Assembly: GCF_017876435.1 (NCBI RefSeq)
Contig: NZ_JAGIOA010000001.1
Location: 1,550,001-1,614,000 of the forward strand
DNA from: Microbacterium phyllosphaerae
GTDB lineage: Bacteria > Actinomycetota > Actinomycetes > Actinomycetales > Microbacteriaceae
Length of the DNA: 64,000 nt
Reading direction: 5' to 3'
Both the position numbers and the translations under genes were made by a program. Shown here piece after piece: positions 1 through 8,326 of this stretch (within the stretch, counting starts at the first letter, position 1; every line of letters begins with the position of its first letter). The notes beneath the pieces were generated by a model. That model saw nothing but the letters and a program-made list of their open reading frames with translations. It ran no database searches and had not been told where the DNA came from.

Positions 1-2
1 GC

Positions 3-785
3 ATGAAAGACAACGTCCTGCTGCGCGAGTCGCTCAAGCAGGTCGAGCAGGGGGCCACGAACGAGCAGCTGCTCGGCGTGCTGCGCCAGGCGCTGCAGGC
101 GCACCTGTACATCCGCGTGAACGGCGACGCCCGTGCCCAGATCAGCGAGGGCAAGCCCCTGGCCGTCGCCGTCGTCCGAGACGGCGACCGTCAGTTCATG
201 CTCGCCTTCAGCTCGGCCGCCGCCGTCCGCGACTCCGTGCAGCTCGAGAAGGACCCGGCCGCGACGTCCGCCGTCGCGCAGCCGACCACCTCCGTGCTGC
301 AGCAGGTCGTCGCGGGGGAGTTCGCGGGTCTCATCGTCGACAACGCGTCGGCCCCGCACCGTGTGGTGTTCCCCACCGAGCTGCTGCAGAAGGCGCTCGA
401 GCAGGCCGACGTCGACATGACGGTCAAGTCGCTCATCGCCGCGCCCCGTGAGCAGGACACCGCGGCCAAGGTCGGCGAGGCGCTCGCCACGAAGCGCATG
501 TGGGTCGCCGTCAACGAGGGCGACGGCAGCGGACAGGTGGGCATCGCCGAGGCGCAGACGCCCGAAGGCAAGCGATTCCTGCAGCTCTTCTCGCACCCGT
601 TGGAGGTGCTTGCGCTCGGCCGCGGTGATCGCCCGCTGCCCTTCGAACCCGAGCAGCTGGCCAAACTGCTCTCGAGTCACCTCGACATGGCGGGCGTCAT
701 CATCGACCCCGCGGGGCCGAGCATCGTCGTCGAGCGCGACGCCCTGACCTCGGTGCTCATCCTGGCCGTCGACCTCGACGCCTGA
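3..785 (+). CDS. SseB family protein
   Basis: A 260-residue soluble protein that resembles the SseB family, whose members carry an N-terminal SseB domain (here roughly residues 15-125) and a related C-terminal domain (roughly 140-255). The two halves look like a repeated alpha/beta unit, each with a basic-to-hydrophobic core. The cellular role of SseB-like proteins in actinobacteria is not established, so none is claimed. No signal peptide or membrane segment is visible. The ATG lies two bases from the window edge, so the ribosome binding site cannot be seen and the true start could lie upstream. It is followed after 40 bases by the LigD-type polymerase gene, which has its own promoter. Confidence 0.7.
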   Translation: MKDNVLLRESLKQVEQGATNEQLLGVLRQALQAHLYIRVNGDARAQISEGKPLAVAVVRDGDRQFMLAFSSAAAVRDSVQLEKDPAATSAVAQPTTSVLQQVVAGEFAGLIVDNASAPHRVVFPTELLQKALEQADVDMTVKSLIAAPREQDTAAKVGEALATKRMWVAVNEGDGSGQVGIAEAQTPEGKRFLQLFSHPLEVLALGRGDRPLPFEPEQLAKLLSSHLDMAGVIIDPAGPSIVVERDALTSVLILAVDLDA

Positions 786-813
786 CGGTCTTCCGCGCGT
801 CGCACGTGCGCCC

Positions 814-819
814 TAGGGT
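814..819 (+). promoter_or_regulatory. -10 box of leaderless promoter for ligD polymerase gene
   Basis: TAGGGT followed by exactly six bases and then the ATG at 826. There is no Shine-Dalgarno sequence, so the transcript probably starts at the start codon. Confidence 0.6.
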
Positions 820-825
820 CGGAGC

Positions 826-1878
826 ATGGCCTCAGAACGCGTGACCCTGACCGTCGTCGATCCGGACGGTGAGCGCGAGGTCGTGCTCTCGAGCCCGAAC
901 AAGGTCGTGTGGCCGAAGGTCGGCATCACCAAGGCCGAGCTCGCGGAGTACTTCCAGCTCGTCGGCGCACCCTTCCTCGAGGCGAACGGCAATCGACCGG
1001 TCTCTCTCGAGAGGTTCCGAGACGGCATGGGCAGCGAGGGTTTCTTCTCCAAGAACCCGCCCAAGGGCACGCCCGACTACGTCGATGCGGTGACGGTCAC
1101 GTACAACAGCGGGCGACGGCATCCGCAGATCGTGCTCAACCGCCCGAGCGCGATCGTCTGGGCGGCGCAGATGAACACGATCGTGTTCCATCCGTGGGCG
1201 TCCCTCGCCTCCGACCCCGACAACCCCGTCGAGCTGCGGATCGACCTCGACCCTCAACCGGGCACCGGGTTCGCCGACGCGATCCCGGCCGCGCACGCGC
1301 TGCGCGAGGTGCTGCGCGAGGTGGGGCTGGAGGCGTTCGTGAAGACGAGCGGCAACCGCGGGCTGCATGTCTTCGCCCCGATCGAGCCGACCCATGAGTT
1401 CCTCGACGTCCGCCACGCGGTGATCGCGGCCGGGCGCGAGCTGGAGCGGCGGATGCCCGAACAGGTCACGATGAACTGGTGGAAGGAGGAACGAGGAGAG
1501 CGCATCTTCATCGACTTCAACCAGGCGAACCGTGATCGCACGATGGCCGGCGCATACAGTCCCCGCGCCCTCCCCGAGGCGACCGTGTCGACGCCCGTGC
1601 ACTGGGAGGAGCTCGACGGCCTCGACCCGCAGGCGTTCACGGTCCGCAGCATCCCGAAGCGGCTCGCAGAGGTCGGGGATCCGTGGGCCGGGAAGCAGAG
1701 CGCGCCCGGCCGCATCGACACCCTGCTCGACTGGTGGGAGCGCGACAGGGAGGCCGGGCTCGGCGAGCTGTCGTTCCCGCCCGAGTTCCCCAAGATGCCG
1801 GGCGAGCCCCCACGCGTGCAGCCCAGCAAGAAGGTCGCCGCGAACTGGGACGAGAACGGCGACCCGGTCGACGAGTGA
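826..1878 (+). CDS. LigD-type primase-polymerase (NHEJ polymerase domain)
   Basis: A stand-alone polymerase domain of the LigD/archaeo-eukaryotic primase type, about 350 residues. In bacterial non-homologous end joining this module fills gaps and adds nucleotides at broken DNA ends. The metal-binding DxD (Asp140, Asp142, in RIDLDPQPG) and the third Asp (Asp230, in RIFIDFNQ) are present, as is the TSGNRGLHV nucleotide-binding loop near 175-182. No nuclease or ligase domain is attached. The ligase is a separate gene on the opposite strand whose stop codon lies only three bases away. Ku is not in this window. The start is supported by a TAGGGT -10 box six bases upstream. Confidence 0.85.
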   Translation: MASERVTLTVVDPDGEREVVLSSPNKVVWPKVGITKAELAEYFQLVGAPFLEANGNRPVSLERFRDGMGSEGFFSKNPPKGTPDYVDAVTVTYNSGRRHPQIVLNRPSAIVWAAQMNTIVFHPWASLASDPDNPVELRIDLDPQPGTGFADAIPAAHALREVLREVGLEAFVKTSGNRGLHVFAPIEPTHEFLDVRHAVIAAGRELERRMPEQVTMNWWKEERGERIFIDFNQANRDRTMAGAYSPRALPEATVSTPVHWEELDGLDPQAFTVRSIPKRLAEVGDPWAGKQSAPGRIDTLLDWWERDREAGLGELSFPPEFPKMPGEPPRVQPSKKVAANWDENGDPVDE

Positions 1879-1881
1879 CCG

Positions 1882-2925
1882 TCAGCCGATGACGTCGGCG
1901 AGGTCGTACCCGTCGACGGTGTCGAGCTGATCGTACGTGCACGAGCGCGCGTCGCGGTCGGGACGCCAGCGCTCGAACTGCACGGTGTGGCGGAAACGGG
2001 CTCCTTCGAGCTGGTCGTAGCGCACCTCGAGCACGAGCTCGGGGCGAAGCCGCACGAACGACACGTCCTTCGAGCCACTGAAACGCGAGCGCTCACCTTC
2101 GCCTGTGACAGCGTCGCCGTCGTCGTCGCGTTCCACGAGCGGCGCGAGTTCGTCGATGAGCTCCCTGCGCCGCGCGTCGCTCCATGCCGCGACGCCGCCG
2201 ACCTGCCGCAGCGTGCCGTCGGAGTCGTACAGGCCGACGAGCAGCGAACCGACGCCGGAGCCCGACTTGTGGATGCGGTAGCCGAGGGCGACGACGTCGG
2301 CGGTGCGCGCGTGCTTGATCTTGATGAGAGTGCGCTTGCCCGGGGCGTACGGCTGATCGAGGGGCTTCGCGACGACGCCGTCGAGCCCTGCTCCTTCGAA
2401 CTCCGCGAGCCAGCGCACGGCGGCGTCGCGGTCGCGGGTGGTGCGGGTGATGTGCAGCGGATGCTCGACATCGGCCATGAGCGACTCGAGGCGCGCGCGT
2501 CGCTCGGCGAACGGGGCGCTCAGTAGATCCTCGTCGCCGAGGGCGAGCAGATCGAACGCGATGAACATCGCCGGGGTCTCGTCGGCGAGCTTGGCGACCC
2601 GTGACGCGGCGGGGTGGATGCGCTGGCTCAGTGCCTCCCAGTCGAGGCGCTGCGCGCCGTCGGGTCCGGTGGCGACCACGATCTCGCCGTCGAGCAGGCA
2701 GGGTCCCGGCAGCACTCTGGGGATCGCCTCGACGAGCTCGGGAAAGTACCGGGTCAGAGGCTTCGCCCCGCGCGATCCGATCTCGACGGTCTCGCCGTCC
2801 CACGAGATCAGTCCGCGGAATCCGTCCCACTTCGGCTCGAACAGCAGCCCGCCCGTCGTCTTCGCGGGGTCGGGGACGGATGCTGCCGCCTTCGCCAGCA
2901 TGGGGGAGGGGATGTCGTAGCGCAT
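1882..2925 (-). CDS. ATP-dependent DNA ligase (LigD ligase-type)
   Basis: A 347-residue ATP-dependent DNA ligase with an adenylation domain followed by an OB-fold domain. Motif I reads KWDGFRG with the nucleotide-accepting Lys32. The downstream motifs DGE, DGVVAKP and the KIKH Lys motif follow in order. It corresponds to the ligase third of LigD and would seal ends processed by the neighbouring polymerase in end joining. The two genes converge with a three-base gap and no terminator is visible between them. A much longer open frame continues upstream on this strand, but it only shadows the oxidoreductase gene. ATG 2925 is chosen because ligase homology begins there and CAGGAT sits six bases upstream, a weak leaderless -10. 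Confidence 0.85.
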   Translation of the reverse strand: MRYDIPSPMLAKAAASVPDPAKTTGGLLFEPKWDGFRGLISWDGETVEIGSRGAKPLTRYFPELVEAIPRVLPGPCLLDGEIVVATGPDGAQRLDWEALSQRIHPAASRVAKLADETPAMFIAFDLLALGDEDLLSAPFAERRARLESLMADVEHPLHITRTTRDRDAAVRWLAEFEGAGLDGVVAKPLDQPYAPGKRTLIKIKHARTADVVALGYRIHKSGSGVGSLLVGLYDSDGTLRQVGGVAAWSDARRRELIDELAPLVERDDDGDAVTGEGERSRFSGSKDVSFVRLRPELVLEVRYDQLEGARFRHTVQFERWRPDRDARSCTYDQLDTVDGYDLADVIG

Positions 2926-2984
2926 GGGTCCATCCTGGCGGTGCCAGCGCTGCGGCAGAAGGGGGTGTCGCTCGCGAACGTTCG

Positions 2985-4436
2985 TCAGGAGAAGAGGTCG
3001 TCGAGGGTCACGCGGGTGCCCGCATCCTTCAACGCGGTGCGTGCGGCGTGCCACCCTGCCATGCCGTTCACGCCGGGGCCGGGCGGCGTCGAGGCCGAGG
3101 CGAGGTACACGCCGCGCATCGGCGTGCGCCAGGGCGCGGGGCCGAGCACCGGCCTGCGCAGCGCCTGCGGGATCGTGAAGGCGCCGCCGAGGATGTCTCC
3201 GCCGATCTCCGACGGGTTGATCGCCTCGCGAGACGAGGCGGGTACCGAGTGGTGCGCCAGGATCAGGTCGCGGAATCCGGGGGCGAACCGCTCGACCTGA
3301 CGGGTGATCAGCTCCGTCGCGTCGAGGTCGGAGTTCTGCGGCACATGGATGTAGGCCCACAGCACGGCTTTGCCCTCCGGTGCCCTGCTGGGGTCGAAGA
3401 CCGACGGCTGCACGGTGAGCGCATACGGCCGATCGCTGATCCGGCCACGGGCGACCGCATTCTCGCTCTCCCAGACCTCGGCCGCGGTTCCGCCGATGTG
3501 CACGGTCGGCGACTGTGCGACATCCGGGTTCGTCCAGGGGATGGGGCCGTCGAGCGCGAAGTCGACCTTGGCGGCGGCCGGGCCGTAGCGGTACCCGCGG
3601 ATCGCTCGCGCGTATCCGGCGGGGATGTCGGGGTGGGTGAGGGCCAGACGCGGCGAGGTGTTCAGCAGCAGCAGGTCGCCACGGGCGGGGTCGCCCCAGT
3701 CGAGCGCACTCAGGTCCGTGACGTGCGCGCCGGACTCGACGGACCCACCGTGCGCCTCGATGTCGGCAACCATGCTGTCGGCGATTCGCTGGGCTCCGCC
3801 GCGCGGGTACATCCATCCGCCGGCGTGCGCCTGTGCGGCCAGCAGCAGACCCGCCGCCGCCCCAGCGAGCGAGGGGAGAGGGGTGTTGGCGTGGGCCAGG
3901 ACCCCCGACATCAGACCGGCAGCCTCGTCGGTGCGGAACGAGCGCCTGGCGAGCGGCGTGCCCTGGTCGAGCATCCGCAGTGCGAAGCGCAGCGCTGTGA
4001 TCGGCTCGCGGGGAACACGGAGCATCTGGTTGCCCGTGAAGTCGACGACACCCTCGACGTGGGTGCTCAGCGGACGCAGCAGTGAGAGCCACGCCTGCTC
4101 GTCGACGCCGAGGCCCGCGGCGGTGCGCTCGATGTCGCGCCAGGCGATGCCGGCACGACCGTCGTCGAGAGGATGCGCGTACGAGATGTCGGGGGTGATC
4201 CACTCGATCCGCTCTGCGAGGCCGAAAGCCTGGAAGAAGGGCGACGACAGCGCTGCCGGATGCACGGCCGCGCAGACGTCGTGTCGGAAGCCGGGGAGCG
4301 TGGATTCGGCGGTGCGCACACCGCCGCCGATGGTGCTCGCCGCCTCGAGGACGCGCACCTCGTAGCCGGCGCGAGAGAGGGCCACGGCGGCGGCGAGGCC
4401 GTTCGGGCCGGAACCGATGATCGTCGCGCGTGCCAT
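2985..4436 (-). CDS. FAD-dependent oxidoreductase (phytoene desaturase-like)
   Basis: A 483-residue flavoprotein of the phytoene desaturase/amine oxidase superfamily. The N-terminus holds the dinucleotide-binding motif GSGPNGLAAA (residues 8-17) and the following acidic Glu that binds ribose (VLEAAS). A second FAD-contacting region near the C-terminus reads PPGPGVNGMAGWHAA. No carotenoid gene is nearby, so the substrate is unknown; many actinobacterial members of this group are annotated only as NAD(P)/FAD-dependent oxidoreductases. It stands alone between the ligase and a divergently transcribed Cys-rich protein. The upstream AAGACT spaced six bases from the ATG may be a leaderless promoter. 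Confidence 0.75.
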   Translation of the reverse strand: MARATIIGSGPNGLAAAVALSRAGYEVRVLEAASTIGGGVRTAESTLPGFRHDVCAAVHPAALSSPFFQAFGLAERIEWITPDISYAHPLDDGRAGIAWRDIERTAAGLGVDEQAWLSLLRPLSTHVEGVVDFTGNQMLRVPREPITALRFALRMLDQGTPLARRSFRTDEAAGLMSGVLAHANTPLPSLAGAAAGLLLAAQAHAGGWMYPRGGAQRIADSMVADIEAHGGSVESGAHVTDLSALDWGDPARGDLLLLNTSPRLALTHPDIPAGYARAIRGYRYGPAAAKVDFALDGPIPWTNPDVAQSPTVHIGGTAAEVWESENAVARGRISDRPYALTVQPSVFDPSRAPEGKAVLWAYIHVPQNSDLDATELITRQVERFAPGFRDLILAHHSVPASSREAINPSEIGGDILGGAFTIPQALRRPVLGPAPWRTPMRGVYLASASTPPGPGVNGMAGWHAARTALKDAGTRVTLDDLFS

Positions 4437-4477
4437 GCGGCCAGTCTTCCATGTCTGGGCGTGAGATCCTTGAGGAG

Positions 4478-4963
4478 ATGAATGAAGTTCAGGGCCCGAC
4501 CCCCACAGGCAACTCCCGTCCGTATCGCACCCTCGCGGAGGCGCTCCGCGCGCACCGCATCGCCGTCGAGAACCACGAGTTCATCACCGCGATCATGGAT
4601 GCCGTCCGCATCTCCTCCTACATCGACCGAGGCCGCTACATCGAGGCGATCCGCCGTGGTGAGGGCGCGGCCCTGCACATCGGCAAGACCTACACCAACG
4701 GTTTCACGGAAGACGAGGTCGTCGTCATCGGCTCGACGCCCCTGCGTCTGCAGCCGAGCGAGGGCCGCGCACCGTTCTTCTACGTGACGCACCCGAGCGA
4801 GTTCCGCCCCATCGCGCCCGTCAAGGCCAAGCGGTCGACCACGCCGCGCGTCGCCGCGGCGCCGAAGGTGCAGCGGACCCCGAAGTTCGTCGAGCGCGAC
4901 TACGGCGTGTGCGACGTCTGCTTCATGGTGAAGACGCCCGCCGGCGGCTGCGGCTGCGACTGA
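4478..4963 (+). CDS. Conserved small protein with C-terminal cysteine cluster
   Basis: A protein of about 161 residues whose function I do not recognise. The N-terminal 110 residues look like a compact globular domain with helices (LAEALRAHRIAVENHEFI) followed by strands. A basic Pro/Ala/Lys linker follows. The last 20 residues hold four cysteines in the pattern CDVC-x9-CGC, suggesting a zinc knuckle or ribbon. The start is uncertain. ATG 4478 follows a purine-rich GAGGAG directly; in-frame ATGs at 4451 and 4430 would add 9 or 16 residues and overlap the start of the divergent oxidoreductase gene. The reading frame and codon use support a real gene. Confidence 0.65.
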   Translation: MNEVQGPTPTGNSRPYRTLAEALRAHRIAVENHEFITAIMDAVRISSYIDRGRYIEAIRRGEGAALHIGKTYTNGFTEDEVVVIGSTPLRLQPSEGRAPFFYVTHPSEFRPIAPVKAKRSTTPRVAAAPKVQRTPKFVERDYGVCDVCFMVKTPAGGCGCD

Positions 4964-4984
4964 TCGTCGTACCCGCCCGGCCGG

Positions 4985-6220
4985 TCAGGCGAAGGCGCTC
5001 ATCCCGGTGATGTCGCGTCCGAGCAGCAGGGCCTGCACGCTCTCGGTGCCCTCGTAGGTGTGGATCGCCTCGATGTCGGCCATGTGCTGCATCACGCCGT
5101 TCTCGAGCAGGATGCCGTTGCCTCCGAGCAGGTCACGGGCGACGGACGCCACGCGCCGTGCGGCACGCGTGTTGTGGAACTTCGCCAGCGATGCCTGCGT
5201 GGGCCGGAGCTCGCCCGCGGTCTCGAGGTCGGCGAGGCGGCGGCAGTAGAGCTGCATCGCGGTGAGGTCCTCGAGCATGTGCGTGAGCCGCTCCTGCACC
5301 ATCTGGAACTTCGCCAGCGGCTTGCCGAACTGGATGCGCTCCTTCGAGTAGGCGAGGGCGGCCTCGTAGCAGGCGGTCGCGTGACCGAGCGCGGACCAGG
5401 CCACGCCCGAGCGGGTCGCATAGAGCACGATCGAGGCGTCCTTGAAGCTCTTCGTCCTCGGCAGTACGGAGTTCAGCGGCACGCGCACGTCGTCGAAGAC
5501 GATGTGCGCCTGGTGGATGGCGCGCAGCGACGCCTTGCCGCGGATCGGCGTCCCCGTGTATCCGGGTGTCTCCTGCTCGACGAGGAAGCAGCGCACGGCG
5601 CCGTGCTCTGCCGCGGTCTCGTCGTCGACGCGCGCCCACACGAAGGTGATGCCGCCGGAGGCGCCGTTGCCGATCCACTTCTTCGCGCCACGGATGACCC
5701 ATTCGTCGCCGTCGCGCCTGGCCACCGTCTCGAGCGAGACGGAATCCGACCCATGGTCGGGCTCGGTGAGGGCGAAGGAGCCGAAGACCGAGCCGTCGGC
5801 GAGAGCGGTCAGCCACTTCTCCTGCTGCTCATCCGAACCGAAGAGCGCGAGGGTGCGCAGCGCCAGACCGCCCTGCACGGCGAGCACGGTGCCGAGCGAC
5901 CCGTCGCCGCGCGAGATCTCCATGTTCACGAGGCCGGCGGCGAGGGGAGAGAGTCGGGTCAGCGACGGATGCTCGATGCCGTCGACGACGAGATCCATCT
6001 CGCCCATGCGGCGGGCGGCGTCGAGAGGGTACTCGGCGCGATCCCAGGCATCCGCCATCTGCGGCCCGACCTCGTCGATGTACGCCTTCGCGCGGTCCCA
6101 GGCCGAGCGGTCGGCGTCGGGGATGTCGGCGAAGACGGCGTAGTAGTCGCTGTCCTGTCGTCCGGTGACGTCGTACGACGAGACGCGCTCGCCGGGGAAG
6201 GGGGAGGCTGCGGTGCTCAT
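4985..6220 (-). CDS. Acyl-CoA dehydrogenase
   Basis: A 411-residue FAD flavoenzyme that introduces a trans-2 double bond into an acyl-CoA thioester. Substrate-binding and FAD motifs are visible: FALTEPDHGSD in the middle domain, RIQFGKPLAKFQMVQ in the C-terminal helical domain, and the catalytic-base motif TYEGTES with Glu390. The placement of Glu before GT near the C-terminus, and the overall match, are closest to the glutaryl-CoA dehydrogenase-like branch, but the substrate cannot be fixed from sequence. The start at ATG 6220 is supported by GAAGGAG seven bases upstream; a longer frame to 6271 lacks this. A dyad upstream and an adjacent TetR gene on the same strand suggest local regulation. 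Confidence 0.85.
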   Translation of the reverse strand: MSTAASPFPGERVSSYDVTGRQDSDYYAVFADIPDADRSAWDRAKAYIDEVGPQMADAWDRAEYPLDAARRMGEMDLVVDGIEHPSLTRLSPLAAGLVNMEISRGDGSLGTVLAVQGGLALRTLALFGSDEQQEKWLTALADGSVFGSFALTEPDHGSDSVSLETVARRDGDEWVIRGAKKWIGNGASGGITFVWARVDDETAAEHGAVRCFLVEQETPGYTGTPIRGKASLRAIHQAHIVFDDVRVPLNSVLPRTKSFKDASIVLYATRSGVAWSALGHATACYEAALAYSKERIQFGKPLAKFQMVQERLTHMLEDLTAMQLYCRRLADLETAGELRPTQASLAKFHNTRAARRVASVARDLLGGNGILLENGVMQHMADIEAIHTYEGTESVQALLLGRDITGMSAFA

Positions 6221-6241
6221 GGTGACTCCTTCGTGGCACCA

Positions 6242-6262
6242 AGTATCGTACTCCTCGATACT
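6242..6262. promoter_or_regulatory. Inverted repeat, probable TetR operator of the acyl-CoA dehydrogenase
   Basis: AGTATCG (6242-6248) and CGATACT (6256-6262) form a perfect 7-base dyad separated by seven bases, 22 bases upstream of the dehydrogenase start. On the coding strand it contains a TACGAT that could be the -10. The adjacent TetR protein is the natural candidate to bind it. Confidence 0.5.
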
Positions 6263-6349
6263 CGGTTCCACGACTCCGGATGCGACGAAGCCCGCGCGCG
6301 GTCAGAGGACCTGCGAGTCAGGCGGGTTGCGCCTCGGTCGGGTGGCGAA

Positions 6350-7012
6350 TCAGTCGAGTTGCGTGCGCAGGCGCCGGGTGACCTCGGCGATCGGCATCGA
6401 ACGGGGGAACACCGCGACGACGACATCGTCCGGCGCCTCGGCGACTGCTTCGGAGGGCACGCCGTATCGGCGGCGGACATCGGCGAGGGCCGTCTGCAGC
6501 GTCGAGAGCGGCACCTTCTTCTTGCCGCGCAGCAGCTGGCGCAGAACGTGGTTGTGCACGGCGGTGACGAGGGCGGAGAATCCGACCGCATCCAGAGGAT
6601 CGATGCCGGGAAGCGAACTGCGCAGGTAGTCGTCGAACAGCCGCTCGTAGCGGAACACGGTGATGATCTCGCGCTCACGGAGCACGGGCACCTGGCGGAC
6701 GATCTGATAGCGGCGACGCGCGAGCTCCGGGTCGTGCGCGAAGTGGGCGAAGACCGACTCAGATGCCGCGCACACTGCACCCCAGGGATCGTCGTGCCCC
6801 TCGGCGAGGAATGACCGCAGCTGCTCGAGCAGCACCTCGTGGTCGGCGAAGACGACATCCTCTTTGCCGCCGAACTGGCGGAAGAATGTCGAACGCGAGA
6901 CCCCCGCGGCCTTCGCGATCTGCTCGACGGAGGTCTGGTCGAAGCCCTGTGATGCGAAGAGCTCGAGTGCAGCGGCCACGACGCCGGTGCGCAGTTCTGC
7001 GGATTCGTGCAT
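6350..7012 (-). CDS. TetR family transcriptional regulator
   Basis: A 220-residue TetR regulator. Residues 8-55 form the DNA-binding helix-turn-helix (VEQIAKAAGVSRSTFFRQFG). The rest is the helical ligand-binding domain, with no recognisable ligand signature. It lies immediately upstream of, and on the same strand as, the acyl-CoA dehydrogenase; the 129-base gap contains a dyad that could be its operator, so control of acyl-CoA or fatty/organic acid oxidation is likely but inferred. TAGGCT six bases before the ATG indicates leaderless transcription, which supports this start. Confidence 0.8.
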   Translation of the reverse strand: MHESAELRTGVVAAALELFASQGFDQTSVEQIAKAAGVSRSTFFRQFGGKEDVVFADHEVLLEQLRSFLAEGHDDPWGAVCAASESVFAHFAHDPELARRRYQIVRQVPVLREREIITVFRYERLFDDYLRSSLPGIDPLDAVGFSALVTAVHNHVLRQLLRGKKKVPLSTLQTALADVRRRYGVPSEAVAEAPDDVVVAVFPRSMPIAEVTRRLRTQLD

Positions 7013-7018
7013 GGGACG

Positions 7019-7024
7019 AGCCTA
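7019..7024 (-). promoter_or_regulatory. -10 box of leaderless tetR promoter
   Basis: TAGGCT on the minus strand, six bases before the ATG at 7012. Confidence 0.5.
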
Positions 7025-7090
7025 GACCTCGGCTTCGAGCACCGCCGACGTTGCGTCTACGATGAGCGGGTATGCGTCCAGGGGGGATGA

Positions 7091-8326
7091 ATGACGATGG
7101 TGCTGCGTAGATGGACTGCTCGGGTTGCCGCGGTGGTGTGTGTGCTGGGAGTCGTGCTGGTGCCGAGTGCGGCGGCGGCGCAGGACTTCTCGGGCGGTGG
7201 GCCGCTCTGGTACATGGATGCGATGAAGATTCAGGCGATCCATGACGCCGGGATCACGGGGGAGGGCGTGACGATCGCGGTGTTCGACGGCGCACTCAAC
7301 CCGGAGATCGCGAACCTTCAGGGGGCCGAGGTAGAAGTGCGGCAGCTCGACGCCTGCCCGGATCCACTCGCGGCGGCGGCATCGGACTTCGAAGCACTCC
7401 GGCACGGCACGTCGGTCGCGTCGCTGATCGTCGGGAATGGCACTTCTGACAGCGGGGAGGGGCCCGTCGGAATCGCGCCTGGAGCCCGCATCCTCTACTA
7501 CGGCTCGCTTCAGGAGGGATGCGAGGGAAATCCGTTCCCGGCAGCGCTCGACGACGCGGTCGCTCAGGGAGCAGACATCGTGACCATGTCCGGCGGTAAC
7601 GGGCGACTGGTCGAAGAGCTCTCGCAGGAATCCGCCGACGGTGTAGCAGCCGCGCTGCGAGCTGGCGTCCTTGTGGTGGCGAGTCTCCCCAACGTGGACT
7701 CGGTGTGGGAAGGAGAGCTCGGGAAGATCAACGGCGTGGTGAACGTGGCCTCCGTGGATGCCACTGCTCAGGCGGCTAAGGCACGGGACGGCTCGGACAT
7801 GATGAACGACGACGTCGATGTCGTGGCCCCGGGGGTCGACGTTGCTGGCGTGGGTTGGGATCGAACGTGGGGGATGTCCACATGGTCCGGCAACTCCGCA
7901 GCCACGCCCATCGTCGCTGGGCTCCTCGCGCTGGCGAAGGAGAAATGGCCGGACGCGACCGCATCACAGCTCCTGCAGTCCTTGATCCGCAACACGGGGT
8001 CTGCTCCTCATGAGCTGCAGTGGTCGAACACGTTCGGCCACGGGACGGTGAACGCGACCCGCCTGCTGGAGGAGGACCCGGCGCAGTATCCGGACGAGAA
8101 CCCCCTGTTCACCGATGGACAGGCGCCGACACTCGACGAGGTCTACTCGGCGCCGGAGCCGTCTGCATCCGAGATGCCGGAGGCGCAGGCCGGCGCCGGG
8201 CCGCAAGTGCTGCCGTGGTTGCTTGCAGGTGGTGGGGTCGTCGTGGTCGTCGTGGCGGTGACTCTGATCGTCGTCCTTCGCGGAAGACGTGGACGTAGGG
8301 AAGTGGTTGGCGATGATGTTGCGTAG
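7091..8326 (+). CDS. Subtilisin-like (S8, mycosin-like) membrane-anchored protease, copy 1
   Basis: A 411-residue secreted S8 serine protease. An N-terminal signal peptide (RRW then a hydrophobic stretch, cleavage likely near AAAAQD at residues 27-32) precedes the protease domain. The catalytic triad is Asp66 (AVFDGA), His105 (RHGTS) and Ser269 (SGNSAATP). A Pro/Glu-rich spacer and one C-terminal membrane helix (about 376-400) ending in Arg-rich residues follow, the layout of mycosins that serve type VII secretion. No esx or ecc gene is nearby. The Asp context FDG differs from the usual D-T/S-G. The start is ATG 7091 or 7097, both downstream of AGGGGGG. The next gene is a tandem paralogue. 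Confidence 0.8.
   Translation: MTMVLRRWTARVAAVVCVLGVVLVPSAAAAQDFSGGGPLWYMDAMKIQAIHDAGITGEGVTIAVFDGALNPEIANLQGAEVEVRQLDACPDPLAAAASDFEALRHGTSVASLIVGNGTSDSGEGPVGIAPGARILYYGSLQEGCEGNPFPAALDDAVAQGADIVTMSGGNGRLVEELSQESADGVAAALRAGVLVVASLPNVDSVWEGELGKINGVVNVASVDATAQAAKARDGSDMMNDDVDVVAPGVDVAGVGWDRTWGMSTWSGNSAATPIVAGLLALAKEKWPDATASQLLQSLIRNTGSAPHELQWSNTFGHGTVNATRLLEEDPAQYPDENPLFTDGQAPTLDEVYSAPEPSASEMPEAQAGAGPQVLPWLLAGGGVVVVVVAVTLIVVLRGRRGRREVVGDDVA

Noticed and set aside
2926..4452. Extension of the DNA ligase frame upstream to give an 856-residue protein.
   Set aside because: The extension is the shadow of the FAD oxidoreductase in another frame. Ligase homology begins at 2925, where a -10 box is also found.
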